A stretch of DNA of 64,000 nt from positions 62,001-126,000 of the forward strand of contig CAWDAL010000013.1 in NCBI GenBank assembly GCA_963800285.1, read 5' to 3'. This DNA comes from DASUPK01 sp963800285 (GTDB taxonomy: Bacteria > Actinomycetota > Thermoleophilia > Solirubrobacterales > 70-9). Positions 17,026-25,785 of this stretch are shown here, one piece after another. A program made the translations under genes and the position numbers. The notes beneath the pieces are model-generated. The model was not told the origin of the DNA, ran no database searches, and was given only the letters and a program-made list of their open reading frames with translations. How positions within the stretch are numbered: the stretch's first letter is position 1; each line of letters opens with the position of its first letter.

Positions 17026-18855
17026 TCAGTCGCTCTTGGCGGCGGTCCGAACCGACGCGGCGACGAGCCGCGAGTAGAGCTCGATCCCCTTCTCGGTCAG
17101 GTGGATGCCGTCGGTGGTGATCCCGCCATGCGAGTCCGCGACCGCGTGCCAGTCGACCAGCTGTGCCTGACCCCAGTTGTCCGCGGCCTCCGACAGGGTC
17201 GAGTTGGCCTCCCCCTGCCAGCTGCGCGGCACCTCGACGTTCACCAGGAAGACGTGGGGCACTCCCTTGAGGGCTGCGTGCAGCCGCTCGAGGTCGTCGC
17301 TGTAGACCGGGCCGTTGTTGCCGAGCTGCAGCACGACGTAGTCCGGGAGCCCTCCGTGCGCCGCGTACTGATGCAGGAGGTCGATGATCTCACCGGCCTG
17401 GCGGCCGACGTGAGCGTTCAGGGTGAGCCGCGGCCCGAGCAGGCGCGCGAGCCCGTCGCGCGCATCGACCATCACCGAGTCGCCGAGGGCGAGCACGGGG
17501 AGCGCCTTCGCCTTGCGGCCGGTCGAGGAGCTCGCCTTGACCGGCAGGCGACCGCCCGACGCCTCGGAGACCGCTCGAGTGACCGAGATCGGATGGGCGA
17601 CGTACTTCCCCTTCTTCGGCGTGATCTCGGCCGATGCCACGTGCAGCTGGCCCGGGCGGCCCCGGGGCACGATCCCGCTCCAGCCGACGACGATCACGAC
17701 GACGGTGACCCCGACGGCGATGCCGACCCGCCCGATGCGGGTCCAGTCCGGGCGCTGCCAGCTGGTGGAGCGGCGGAAGGGCTGCTCGACGTAGCGATAG
17801 GAGAGGTCGGCCAGGGCCAGCGTCGCGCCGAGCTGCAGCGCGAAGAGAACCGGTCCGTGCAGCGGTACGTCGATCCCGGGCCGGGTCAGCTCCAGGACGG
17901 GCCAGTGCCAGAGATAGAAGCTGTAGCTGCGCAGACCGAGCCATCGCATCCCCGGATTGCCCAGCGTCCGGCCTATGGAGGCGGCCGGATGGGCGAGCGC
18001 GGCGATCAGCATCGCGGTCCAGATCGAGAGCAGCAGGAAGCCGCCGTGGTAGAGAGCGACGTCGTAGTCGTGAACGGTCATGAACGTGATCACGACCATG
18101 GACAGCCCGATCGCCCCCATTGCGTTCAGGGCGATCGGCGCCAGCGTTCCGGTGCTCGGCTTGAGGCGCTCGGGGTGCCAGAAGAAGGCGAGCGCCACGC
18201 CGATCAGCAAGGGCGTCGCCCGGGTGTCCGTGCCGTAGAAGACCCGGTTCGGGTTGACGGGATCGAAGAGGATCGCCATCAGCAGGCTGGAGGCGATCGC
18301 CCCGGCGATCACCCCGATCACCACTCGGCGGTGACCGAACCGCGTCATGCACGCCGCGAAGGCGATCGGCCAGAGCAGGTAGAACTGCTCCTCCACCGCC
18401 AGCGACCAGAGGTGCCGGAAGAGCGAGGGGCGCGCGAACTCCTGGAAGTAGGACTGGTGGGAGAGGATCAGGTCCCAGTTGGTGACGTAGGCCATCGAGG
18501 CCAGCGCCTGCCCCCGGAGGGTCGAGATCTGCCCGAAGTCGAAGAACGCCCCGGCGACCATGACGATCGCGATCAGCACGCCGACCGCCGGCAGCAGGCG
18601 CCGGGCGCGCCGCAGCCAGAAGGCGACGAGATCGATCCGCCCCTCCTTGCGGAACTCGCTGAGCAGCAGCGAGGTGATCAGGTACCCGCTGATGACGAAG
18701 AAGACGTCGACTCCGAGGAACCCGCCGGGGAGCCATCCCCCGCCGTTGTGGAAGTGGTAGACGAAGACGGCCAGCACCGCGATGGCCCGCAGGCCATCGA
18801 GGCCGGGCATGTACGGCAGTCGACCACCGCTGTTCGGTTGCGATTGATCCGTCAT
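17026..18855 (-). CDS. OatA-like acyltransferase 3 with C-terminal SGNH domain
   Basis: Membrane O-acyltransferase of 609 aa that would acylate a wall or surface polysaccharide. Residues about 15-370 form an acyltransferase_3 domain (PGLDGLRAIAVLAVFVYHF with the catalytic His, GVDVFFVISGYLIT, RRARRLLPA, WSLAVEEQFYLLWP). After a linker, the C-terminal SGNH domain shows ALGDSVMVDA, VVLQLGNNGP and TTDGIHLTEKG, giving the Ser, Asn and Asp/His residues. The two-domain layout matches peptidoglycan and lipopolysaccharide O-acetyltransferases. Monocistronic as far as can be seen. Confidence 0.9.
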   Translation of the reverse strand: MTDQSQPNSGGRLPYMPGLDGLRAIAVLAVFVYHFHNGGGWLPGGFLGVDVFFVISGYLITSLLLSEFRKEGRIDLVAFWLRRARRLLPAVGVLIAIVMVAGAFFDFGQISTLRGQALASMAYVTNWDLILSHQSYFQEFARPSLFRHLWSLAVEEQFYLLWPIAFAACMTRFGHRRVVIGVIAGAIASSLLMAILFDPVNPNRVFYGTDTRATPLLIGVALAFFWHPERLKPSTGTLAPIALNAMGAIGLSMVVITFMTVHDYDVALYHGGFLLLSIWTAMLIAALAHPAASIGRTLGNPGMRWLGLRSYSFYLWHWPVLELTRPGIDVPLHGPVLFALQLGATLALADLSYRYVEQPFRRSTSWQRPDWTRIGRVGIAVGVTVVVIVVGWSGIVPRGRPGQLHVASAEITPKKGKYVAHPISVTRAVSEASGGRLPVKASSSTGRKAKALPVLALGDSVMVDARDGLARLLGPRLTLNAHVGRQAGEIIDLLHQYAAHGGLPDYVVLQLGNNGPVYSDDLERLHAALKGVPHVFLVNVEVPRSWQGEANSTLSEAADNWGQAQLVDWHAVADSHGGITTDGIHLTEKGIELYSRLVAASVRTAAKSD

Positions 18856-18984
18856 CGCATCTCTCCGTCCGGCGCGTGGCCGAACGCCTCCTGGAGAGAT
18901 GGTGGCAACCTAGCGCGCGCTTGAACAGCCCCGGGTGGGGATTTGCACTCGAAGCTCCCTGCAGGGCGGCGGTGCCGCCTGTCC

Positions 18985-20391
18985 CTATTCGCCGATGCCG
19001 TTGATCAGCGGATCGAACAGACCGTTGTCTCCGGAGAGTGGATCCGGCCGGTAGCGGACGAATGCCGCGTCCCCGAGATCAAGGCTCCTCGCCGTCGCCT
19101 CGAGCGCTCTCGGCTGAGCGACGGAATCCCAGCGCCCGGTGTCGACACGGTGCTGCACCGCGAGCACTCCGGCCACCAGCTCCGAGGGAGTGAAGTTGCA
19201 GTGCTGCTGGCGCTCGATGAATGCCTGCCTCAGCAGCGAGCGAGACCCGGCCCGCCGGACCACCTTCGCGTAGTGGTTCTCATGCTGCACGGGCACCAAC
19301 TCGTCGGAGATGGTGTGGAGATCCAGCTCCGGCGCGAGCAGCCGGCCGGTGGGCACCGAGGTCTCCTGCAGCCAGCGGATGGCGCTCGTGTCGGCCTTGA
19401 TGTCGGCGTCCTGCGTGAGAGTGTCGAGGTCGTTGCGCAGGTTGAGCCCGGCCTCGCGGTAGAGCGCTCGGACCTGCGGCGCGTAGGACGATCGGTCGAG
19501 CAACCGCTCGAAATCGACCCCGGCCGTCCACGATCCGTTGCCCCCGGCCGCCTGCTCGATGTACGGCCGGCCGAACTCGACGAAGTCCATGGTCGTGAAC
19601 GGGCCGCTGAACTCGACGTCGAACTGCCCCTGCTCCTGCGCATCGTAGTCGTGGCGATCGGGCATCGATGCGCCCGGTGCCCAGGGCGAGACGTTCATGA
19701 ACGCCATTGCCAGCGCCAGGCGGGCACGGCCCGCCGGGCTCGTCTGCGCCTGCTGCGCCACGGCATCGAGCGCCTGGCCCGTGGCCAATCCCTCGGGCGG
19801 GCCACCGGCGAACCGGACGAGCTTGATCGGCTGGCCGGGGGCGAGCAGCCTGCTCATCGCGTACTCGCCGTCGAGCTGGTAGTTGTTGAGCTGGATCCCG
19901 CCGCCGACGATCCCGCAGGTGGTCAGCGCTCCGTCCGGACGCCCGTACGGATTCGCCTCGTCCTCCAGCGCGCTGATCAACCCGCCCATCGATGTCCCGA
20001 GGGCGATCAGGTGACGCGGCGCGGAGGGCAGGTCCTGCTGCACGCCCGCCACCGCCTCGAACTGATCGCGGAGCGCGCTGCCGAGCGCCCACCACGACCC
20101 GCTGGGGTCGTAGGAGGAGCCCACCAGCGCGTAGCCGCGATCGAGCAGCGCCTGCTTCGTGTCCGGGTCCGGCGCATCGGCGGCGACGAGCGGGCCGAAG
20201 CCGTGGCTGTAGAGCAGGAGCGTGCCGTTCCAGTCCGCGGGCACATCGGCGACCCAGCTGCCGCCGTCCGAGGTGGCGCCCGAGTAGCTGGTGGAGGTGC
20301 TCGCCTGCGCGCTCGAGATGCCGATGCCCAGTCCCAGCAGCCCGGCGAGCGCGAGCAGGCAGATCGAGCGAGTTGTCCTGCGTGCGGTCAC
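18985..20391 (-). CDS. Secreted alpha/beta hydrolase
   Basis: Exported hydrolase of 468 aa. The signal peptide (ICLLALAGLLGLGIGISSAQA) is followed by an alpha/beta fold with LLLYSHGFGP (oxyanion-hole strand) and the nucleophile elbow LGTSMGG (Ser). The C-terminal part contains ELDLHTISDELVPVQHENHY, a likely Asp/His acid-base region. GTG 20391 was chosen because AGGAGG lies just upstream and the signal peptide then starts properly; an ATG at 20472 would add a non-signal leader that overlaps the promoter. Divergent from the MarR gene, whose operators cover this promoter, so it is probably MarR-repressed. Confidence 0.83.
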   Translation of the reverse strand: MTARRTTRSICLLALAGLLGLGIGISSAQASTSTSYSGATSDGGSWVADVPADWNGTLLLYSHGFGPLVAADAPDPDTKQALLDRGYALVGSSYDPSGSWWALGSALRDQFEAVAGVQQDLPSAPRHLIALGTSMGGLISALEDEANPYGRPDGALTTCGIVGGGIQLNNYQLDGEYAMSRLLAPGQPIKLVRFAGGPPEGLATGQALDAVAQQAQTSPAGRARLALAMAFMNVSPWAPGASMPDRHDYDAQEQGQFDVEFSGPFTTMDFVEFGRPYIEQAAGGNGSWTAGVDFERLLDRSSYAPQVRALYREAGLNLRNDLDTLTQDADIKADTSAIRWLQETSVPTGRLLAPELDLHTISDELVPVQHENHYAKVVRRAGSRSLLRQAFIERQQHCNFTPSELVAGVLAVQHRVDTGRWDSVAQPRALEATARSLDLGDAAFVRYRPDPLSGDNGLFDPLINGIGE

Positions 20392-20441
20392 GGCGCTCCT
20401 CCTCCGCGGAGTACGAATCCCACGCTGGGGACCAACTCGAG

Positions 20442-20480
20442 TCAAGATATTGAGTAACAAGTACCTTGTCAAGCGACTTG
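20442..20480. promoter_or_regulatory. Hydrolase promoter with tandem MarR operator half-sites
   Basis: Two identical palindromes, CAAG-N3-CTTG, sit at 20458-20468 and 20470-20480, the first extended to ACAAG/CTTGT. A third looser repeat, TCAA-N4-TTGA, lies at 20442-20453. On the minus strand a consensus-like promoter, TTGACA, 17 nt, TATCTT (20472 down to 20444), reads into the hydrolase gene. The operators overlap its -35 box and spacer, so binding should block transcription. The marR start is 30 bases to the right, which fits autoregulation. Confidence 0.75.
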
Positions 20481-20509
20481 GCGTCCCCTGAAGTGCATAA
20501 GGTGAATCG

Positions 20510-20989
20510 ATGAACCCGGCTGCCGATGCGTCGCTGGCTCGGACCGAGCCGGCAAGCCGCGCCCGAGTGGGGTACCTCGCCTACCGGGTGGAACGGCGGG
20601 TGCGCACGCGGCTTGACGAAGCGACGCGAGCCCACGGCGTGACGACCACGGAATACGTGACCCTCAGCGTGCTGCGCGATCGGGACGGCATGTCGAGCGC
20701 AGAGCTCGCGCGCTGGGCGTTCGTCACCCCGCAGGCGATGAACCTCGTCATCTCGGCGCTCGAGCGACGCCGGCTCGTCCGGCGACGGCCCGACCCGAAG
20801 CGCCGGCGCGTTCTGCGGGCTTCGGTCACCTCGAAGGGACGCCAGGTGCTCGAGCGCTGCGACCGGGACATGGACGAGATCGAGGCGGAGATGCTTCGAG
20901 ACCTCCCACCTGAAGAGGTGGAGAGGCTCCGCAGCGCGCTCGCCGCCTGCGCGCATGCGCTCGAGACGTCCAGACCGCGCCTCGCCTGA
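20510..20989 (+). CDS. MarR family transcriptional regulator
   Basis: Winged-helix dimeric repressor of 159 aa. The core is typical: YLAYRVERRVRTRLDEATRAHGVTTTEYVTLSVL, the HTH SSAELARWAFVTPQAMNLVISALERRRLVRRRPDPKRRRVL with the DPKRRR wing, and a C-terminal dimerisation helix (DMDEIEAEMLRDLPPEEVERL). Such regulators usually respond to phenolic or lipophilic ligands. It is divergent from the secreted hydrolase and the tandem palindromes lie between them. The gene stops 18 bases before the first tRNA-derived repeat of the adjacent islet. Confidence 0.9.
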   Translation: MNPAADASLARTEPASRARVGYLAYRVERRVRTRLDEATRAHGVTTTEYVTLSVLRDRDGMSSAELARWAFVTPQAMNLVISALERRRLVRRRPDPKRRRVLRASVTSKGRQVLERCDRDMDEIEAEMLRDLPPEEVERLRSALAACAHALETSRPRLA

Positions 20990-21007
20990 GTAGGAACCAA
21001 ACCACCC

Positions 21008-21051
21008 ACGCCCCGACCAGGATTCGAACCTGGGGCCTACTCCTTAGGAGG
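21008..21051. repeat. tRNA-Arg 3'-half fragment, distal attachment site
   Basis: These 44 bases are identical to 24141-24184, which is the 3' half (anticodon stem through acceptor) of the intact tRNA-Arg gene. Here the 5' half of the tRNA is missing, so this is not a functional gene. A truncated copy of a tRNA 3' end at a distance from the intact gene is the classic result of site-specific integration by a tyrosine integrase. Confidence 0.9.
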
Positions 21052-21407
21052 TGGCACGGGGCGAGAACTGACGGCATGTACGGGCACGAAAGTCCTGTAA
21101 TTCGACGGTTTCCGGCGGTTTCGCCTGCCCGCAAGAACCCCCCTGAAACCCAACTTCATGTACCCATCCCGTACCCATCTTTTCCGGCTGAGCCCGCGGC
21201 CTAGGATGGGGATGTGGCACGGAATTGGGAAGCACGAGTCGCCTCTGGGGAGACCCGAGCGACCGTCCTCACCGCCCTCGGCGACAGCGTGGAGATCCGG
21301 AACCCAGAAACTAGGTGGAACGACTAAGCCGCGGTTGTGCCGCTCAGCGCCGGCGCTTCTTCTACCTGCCTCTACTTGCGGGTCCGAGAGTGGTGGTGCC
21401 TGTGGCG
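21052..21407. other. Non-coding stretch inside the islet, next to the attachment site
   Basis: No convincing gene is seen in these 356 bases. Between 21161 and 21182 a direct repeat GTACCCATC, CC, GTACCCATC resembles integrase arm-type sites that flank phage attachment sites. One tiny frame, GTG 21214 to TAA 21327 (37 codons, beginning VARNWEARVASGE), is open but has no recognisable family and weak ribosome-binding support. GC content looks lower than the flanking genes in the first part. It may be the decayed end of an integrase region. Confidence 0.5.
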
Positions 21408-23555
21408 CTAGTGCGGCTTGCACTTCTTTCCGCCGGCGTGGCCTGTTGCGCGGCCGGGGTGGCCCGCCCCGAGCGTGCCCTTCACGGTCAGGGCCGGATA
21501 GACGTTGACGTAGTAGCGCTTGCTGACCCCTCCCGAGGGGTCGCAAACCAGCATGCCGCGGGTGTCCACGTTCGGTCCGGCGGGCTGGTCGGCGCCGTCG
21601 AAGTCCATGAAGTCGCCGTTCGCATCGACCGGCCGTCCGCCGAAGGAGCGGACGTCGCGGAGCGCGACGATCGTGCCACTGTCGGGCCGGCGCGGAGTTG
21701 CATTCAGGGTCGTCTGTCCGGGCGCGGCGAGCCAGACCGCGACCGCGTCGGTGGGGAAGTGGCCGGGGGTGCCCGCGTCTGCAGGCGTCGTGTACGCGTC
21801 GGTGAGCGACCCGTCCGCCTTCACGAAACGGCCCAAGCGGATGTCCGCGGTCGGGTCAGGCGACTCGTCGAGCAGCGCGGTCAGCTGCTGGGCGACGGCG
21901 TTCGAGGCCGCGGGCCCGACGGACTCGTCCTCCAGGCCGTGGTGGTGGTTGTGTGGGTCGGTGGCACACGTGTCCGTCGGCAGGTACGCGGCCGGGTCCC
22001 AGAACGACCAGGCGGGCTTCTCGTAGCCGATCATGTCGTCGCCGAGGCCGACCTGGAAGCGGAAGGGCGCGCTGGCGTGCCAGGTGGGGACGGGCGGATT
22101 GGCGAGGTTTTCGCAGCTGGCGTCCTCGATCCCATAGGGGTTGCCCAGCACCAGGCCGGGGAAAGCCTCGCCGGGATTGACCAGGAACTGCAGGTCTGGT
22201 CCCACGTCGAGTACCGCGACTGAGGTCTTCAGCTCGTTGCCGACTGTCCCGGTGTCGACGCAGTCGGTGTACAGGTGCCGCTCGCCGAAGGTCCCGATCG
22301 AGGCGAGGAACGCGAAGAGCTGGTTCTGGAGCGGCACGCAGAATTCGGTGCGCCGACCGTCGACCGGGCCGGGCCGGGCGGGCCTCGAGCCCTGGCCGAG
22401 CTCAGCGGCGACATCATCGGCGAGCGTGTCACCGGTCAGCTGCACCTGGGCGAAGCAGCCGTTGGCGCCGCCGTTGCAGGGTGGGTCGGGGATCGCCGGA
22501 TCGGTGATCGGGTCCTCCATCGAGCCGTTGTCGCCGACCAGGAACATCGCCATTCCCCCGTGGCCCGGACCGTAGCGGTCGACCATGTCCTGTTCCAACC
22601 GGTTGTGGAAGTAACCCGGCCAGTCGCCGCTCACCGAATGGGACTCCTCGAAGGTGTCGGAGTGCCCGATGTCCTGGTTGTGGTCGGCCAGGTTCATCAT
22701 CGTGAAGATCGGATCGCCGCTCGCGTCGAGCGCCTGCAGCACCCGGATCTTGTTGTCGATGGCCGTGGGTTCCCCGGCATCGTTGGTGGTCGGGAACCGG
22801 TTGGGGATCTCCTGCCGGATCCCGGGCGGCACAGGGAAGTCGGTCTCCCGCATGGTGGCTGCCTGCCGCTGATCGCAGGCAGCGACCGCGACCTTCGCCA
22901 TCTGCGAGTCGAGCCAATCCATGTAGTACTCGTCAATCCCCGAGTGCAGCGGGAACCCTCCGGCGTCCGGAGCGCCATAGAGGCCGAGCGTGTCGGGGGA
23001 GCTCTCGTTGTGGTTGGAACTCACAACCAGCTGGTCGATGTGGCCGCAGGTCGCGTCATGCGGCGGCTGTCCGGCAAGGTTCTCGGCCTGCGTCCGGGCG
23101 TCCCGGATGTAGTTCTCGTAGATGCCCTGCGCGACCACGGACTCCAGGACGACGGTCCTCCCTCCCGCCGAGAAGGCGACGGCGCGGGCATCGATCGGGT
23201 CATGCAGGAACTTGGCGAGGTGGTTGATCCCCCCGGATATGTAGATGCCGTCCCAGCGCCCGTTGCCGTTGTAGTCGCAGAACGGCTCTGGCGAGCCACC
23301 CGGGTAGTTGAAGTCGCCGGATCCGTCGGTGTCCGTGTAGGGCTCCTCGAAGCGCCAGAGCCGCGGCCCGTCGAACGTCGCGCGCGGGCAGCTCGCCTCC
23401 GGGAAGTCCTGCAGGTCCTGGGCCGCGTCGTAGGCCGGCGGCGTCGTGTCGATCCGGGCGGCGCCGATCTGCCAGCCCGGGACCGCGGCGGAGGCGGAGG
23501 CGGCGGCCACCACGGATACCGCCACCGTGATCACGATCCCCAAACCGACCCTCAT
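21408..23555 (-). CDS. Large secreted protein, neutral/alkaline ceramidase-like
   Basis: Exported protein of 715 aa. The ATG at 23555 directly begins a signal peptide (VGLGIVITVAVSVVAAASASA). The mature part starts GWQIGAARIDTTPP, like the N-terminus of neutral ceramidases, and includes LVVSSNHNESSPDTLGLYG where that family has its His-rich zinc motif (SxHxHSGP type), and FLVGDNGSMEDP. The match is partial, so an amidase or lipid-acting hydrolase is only a suggestion. The protein is rich in Asp and Cys, which fits an extracellular metal-binding fold. It ends in GGKKCKPH, a short basic Cys tail. It is the main cargo of the islet between the two tRNA-Arg repeats. Confidence 0.72.
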   Translation of the reverse strand: MRVGLGIVITVAVSVVAAASASAAVPGWQIGAARIDTTPPAYDAAQDLQDFPEASCPRATFDGPRLWRFEEPYTDTDGSGDFNYPGGSPEPFCDYNGNGRWDGIYISGGINHLAKFLHDPIDARAVAFSAGGRTVVLESVVAQGIYENYIRDARTQAENLAGQPPHDATCGHIDQLVVSSNHNESSPDTLGLYGAPDAGGFPLHSGIDEYYMDWLDSQMAKVAVAACDQRQAATMRETDFPVPPGIRQEIPNRFPTTNDAGEPTAIDNKIRVLQALDASGDPIFTMMNLADHNQDIGHSDTFEESHSVSGDWPGYFHNRLEQDMVDRYGPGHGGMAMFLVGDNGSMEDPITDPAIPDPPCNGGANGCFAQVQLTGDTLADDVAAELGQGSRPARPGPVDGRRTEFCVPLQNQLFAFLASIGTFGERHLYTDCVDTGTVGNELKTSVAVLDVGPDLQFLVNPGEAFPGLVLGNPYGIEDASCENLANPPVPTWHASAPFRFQVGLGDDMIGYEKPAWSFWDPAAYLPTDTCATDPHNHHHGLEDESVGPAASNAVAQQLTALLDESPDPTADIRLGRFVKADGSLTDAYTTPADAGTPGHFPTDAVAVWLAAPGQTTLNATPRRPDSGTIVALRDVRSFGGRPVDANGDFMDFDGADQPAGPNVDTRGMLVCDPSGGVSKRYYVNVYPALTVKGTLGAGHPGRATGHAGGKKCKPH

Positions 23556-23716
23556 CTCGTGGTGGACGCTACTCCCCGTATGGTCGGCGGTCAACACGGG
23601 GACTACCAGAGGAGTACCACGGCTGCGCCGTAATCGCCTGGTAAGCCTCTCGCAAGGGTTTTGTAAGACCGTGCCAATACGGTCGTCGCTCGGTGACGCC
23701 TACCAAGGAGGAGCAC

Positions 23717-24055
23717 ATGCGCATCAAGCACAAGGCGATCGTCGCGGGAGTGGTGGCGGCGGCTTTCGCGGGACCCGGCGCAGCCGCGGCATCGGCGGAC
23801 TTCGTCTGTCCGGTACTGGGTGCCAATGGAAACGACAATGGCAAAGCGGGCCTCGCCGGCGCTGCGGAGAATGGAAACCCGAAGCTGGGCACCCTCGGGG
23901 ACGGGGGTTGGACCATCGGCGGCCCGACCGTGGGCGGCGGCAACGTTCCCGATCAGGCCACCAACACCCTCCCGGATGGAACCTCCGGGAGCCCGGGCGG
24001 CGATCACGCCAGCCCAGGCGATGTCGGCTACACCGCCATCTGGAACACCGATTGA
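23717..24055 (+). CDS. Small secreted Gly/Asn-rich protein
   Basis: A 112-aa protein with a signal peptide (AIVAGVVAAAFAGPGAAAASA) and a short mature chain that is Gly, Asn, Asp and Pro rich (VLGANGNDNGKAGLAG, GGWTIGGPTVGGGN, DGTSGSPGGDHASPGD). I recognise no family. The single Cys follows the signal site (DFVCPVLG). ATG 23717 has a strong AAGGAGGA. It is followed by a 12-bp GC-rich hairpin. It lies within the tRNA-bounded islet, divergent from the ceramidase-like gene. Confidence 0.72.
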   Translation: MRIKHKAIVAGVVAAAFAGPGAAAASADFVCPVLGANGNDNGKAGLAGAAENGNPKLGTLGDGGWTIGGPTVGGGNVPDQATNTLPDGTSGSPGGDHASPGDVGYTAIWNTD

Positions 24056-24062
24056 GGTTCTG

Positions 24063-24091
24063 CCGGGCCGCCGCCTATCGCGGCGGCCCGG
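24063..24091 (+). terminator. Hairpin terminator after the small secreted protein
   Basis: Perfect 12-bp inverted repeat CCGGGCCGCCGC, loop CTATC, GCGGCGGCCCGG, beginning 8 bases after the stop codon. No U tract follows. It lies between the secreted-protein gene and the convergent tRNA-Arg gene. Confidence 0.75.
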
Positions 24092-24140
24092 TCCCACGCT
24101 TCGCCCGCCTGCCGCCACCGAATCCCCGCACGGGACACGA

Positions 24141-24215
<75 letters not shown>

Positions 24216-24237
24216 TCGGCGCCATTGAAGCACCGCG

Positions 24238-24594
24238 TCAGGTCAGCGGGACCTCCACCGCCGCGTTCAGGTTCGGGTAGTAGTCTCTCACGCGGTCCGC
24301 GCCGTACTTTTCGCGGAAGGCGTCGGCGGCGTGCTCGACTGACTCGGGATCCTCGGTCGGCTCGGCCTCGGTGCGGAGCTCGGTGCCGTCGGCGCTCAGG
24401 CCGATCGCCGGCGTCTTCCGGACGTTCCGGTACCAACCGCTCCCCGTGCCGTTCACCGGGATGAGGAGGAGCTTGTCCCCCTCGAGCACGAACCAGACGG
24501 GGCGGGTGCTCTCCTGTCCCGACTTGCGGCCGGTGACCGTCAGGTCGACCTCGTTGGCGTCCTTCAGTGCGCTCTTCAGCTCCTCGCCTGACAT
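24238..24594 (-). CDS. Nitroreductase/quinone reductase family (deazaflavin-dependent) protein
   Basis: A 118-aa split-beta-barrel protein of the DUF385/Ddn-like family, members of which use coenzyme F420. Visible family segments are VTGRKSGQESTRPVWFVLEGDKLLLIPV and GTGSGWYRNVRKTPAIGLS. The short length and the absence of a long N-terminal helix match the small Ddn relatives. ATG 24594 has an AGGAGG upstream; a longer frame starting at 24666 is unsupported. A role in reducing quinones or nitro compounds is inferred from the family only. Confidence 0.82.
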   Translation of the reverse strand: MSGEELKSALKDANEVDLTVTGRKSGQESTRPVWFVLEGDKLLLIPVNGTGSGWYRNVRKTPAIGLSADGTELRTEAEPTEDPESVEHAADAFREKYGADRVRDYYPNLNAAVEVPLT

Positions 24595-24713
24595 TCGCGT
24601 CCTCCTGTGAGCTCTCGGGGTCGGTCTCCAGTGTGCCGTAACGCGTACTGATGGCCATGTAGGCACTTTTGACGTTGTCCGCGCCGGGGGGACGCGTCGA
24701 TAATCGCCTCGAC

Positions 24714-25758
24714 ATGGATGTCAGGGGGCGCAGGTGGGTCCAGGGATGGACAGCACTCGCGGCGGCTTCGGCCGCCGCGCTGCTGCTCGCGGCGTGCGGC
24801 GCTCATCCGAGACGGCGCTCTGCCGGCCGAACATCGATCCGCACCTGACTCCACCGGGCGGAGGCGTCAACGCCTTCACGATGGGGATCCGCGTCAACCG
24901 GGCTTCCGACGTCGACCAGATCGAGCAGGCGATCGGAGATCGCATCCTGCCGCGCGACGTGTTCGTGATCAACACCGAGTACCCGAACTCGAAGCCCAGC
25001 GACTGGCAGGGGGCGCTGGACCGCGTCGCGGAGAAGTTCCGCTGCAACCGGATCGTCACCCTCACCGGGCTCAGCCAGGATCCGAACAGGCCCGGCTATG
25101 AGTACGCGCTGGTCGACCAGCCCGAGCTCGACGCGGTCCTGGTCGACTGGGAGCCCGACACGTGGGACGACACGGGGCAGGGGGCTGGACGACCGACCAG
25201 GCGAGGAACGAGAACCGCATCGCCGTCCGGCTCCGAGCTCTCACGCATCACCTCGCCGACAGCCGCGTCCGGATGGGCCTGGTGCCCGACTACGTGCCGG
25301 CCTGGGACTACGGGCCCTTCGGGCGAGTCGTCGCCGAGCAGAACTTCGCCCTCGATCCCATTCATCTCGGCTACCAGATCATCCAAACGCAGCCGAACTG
25401 CGGGACGCCATCGGCGGCCGGACCGCAGATACCCGGGCTGACCGACCACGTGCTCTCGCCGTATCGGTCGGTGATCGGCCTACCGCTCCGGGTCGGTGCC
25501 CCGAAGGACGAGCCTCCCGACGTCACCGGCGACCTCCGCAACCACCTCGGCTTCGAGATCGCCTTCGATCAGTCGCCGAACCCGCACGCGAGCGATGCGG
25601 TCGAGCGAATCGGGCCGGAGCAGGCCGCGACCTGCACGCAGCAGATCCTCAGGGCCGGAGGCGCCGGCGTCCTCTACTGGGCGGACGCCGACTCGATCAG
25701 GGCGATGCTGTCCAGCCGCGCCGGCCTCACCCTGCGCCAGCCACACAACCCCTCATGA
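24714..25758 (+). CDS. Putative lipoprotein of unknown function, two apparent frameshifts
   Basis: I recognise no family. The ATG at 24714 opens a lipoprotein signal, ALLLAACG, with the lipobox Cys at 24795-24797. After about 24800 the protein continues in a second frame (SSETALCRPNIDPHLTPP, GIRVNRASDVDQIEQAIGD, FVINTEYPNSKPSDWQGAL) and, after the G-run at 25180-25184, in a third (GGWTTDQARNENRIAVRLRA, LGLGYQI-like HLGYQIIQTQPNCGTP, AGGAGVLYWADADSIRAM). Adding one base at each point gives one continuous protein of about 348 aa. Two missing bases, one in a homopolymer, look like sequencing errors rather than decay. The mature protein may resemble a TIM-barrel-like extracellular domain, which is weak inference. 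Confidence 0.6.
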
Positions 25759-25785
25759 ACGGGGGCCACAAACGCCGCCCCGAAT

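Noticed and set aside
16918..18924. 668-codon plus-strand frame antisense to the acyltransferase
   Set aside because: The opposite strand carries complete acyltransferase and SGNH motifs; this frame is a composition artefact.
21008..21051. A second functional tRNA-Arg gene
   Set aside because: Only the 3' half is present; there is no D arm or 5' acceptor strand.
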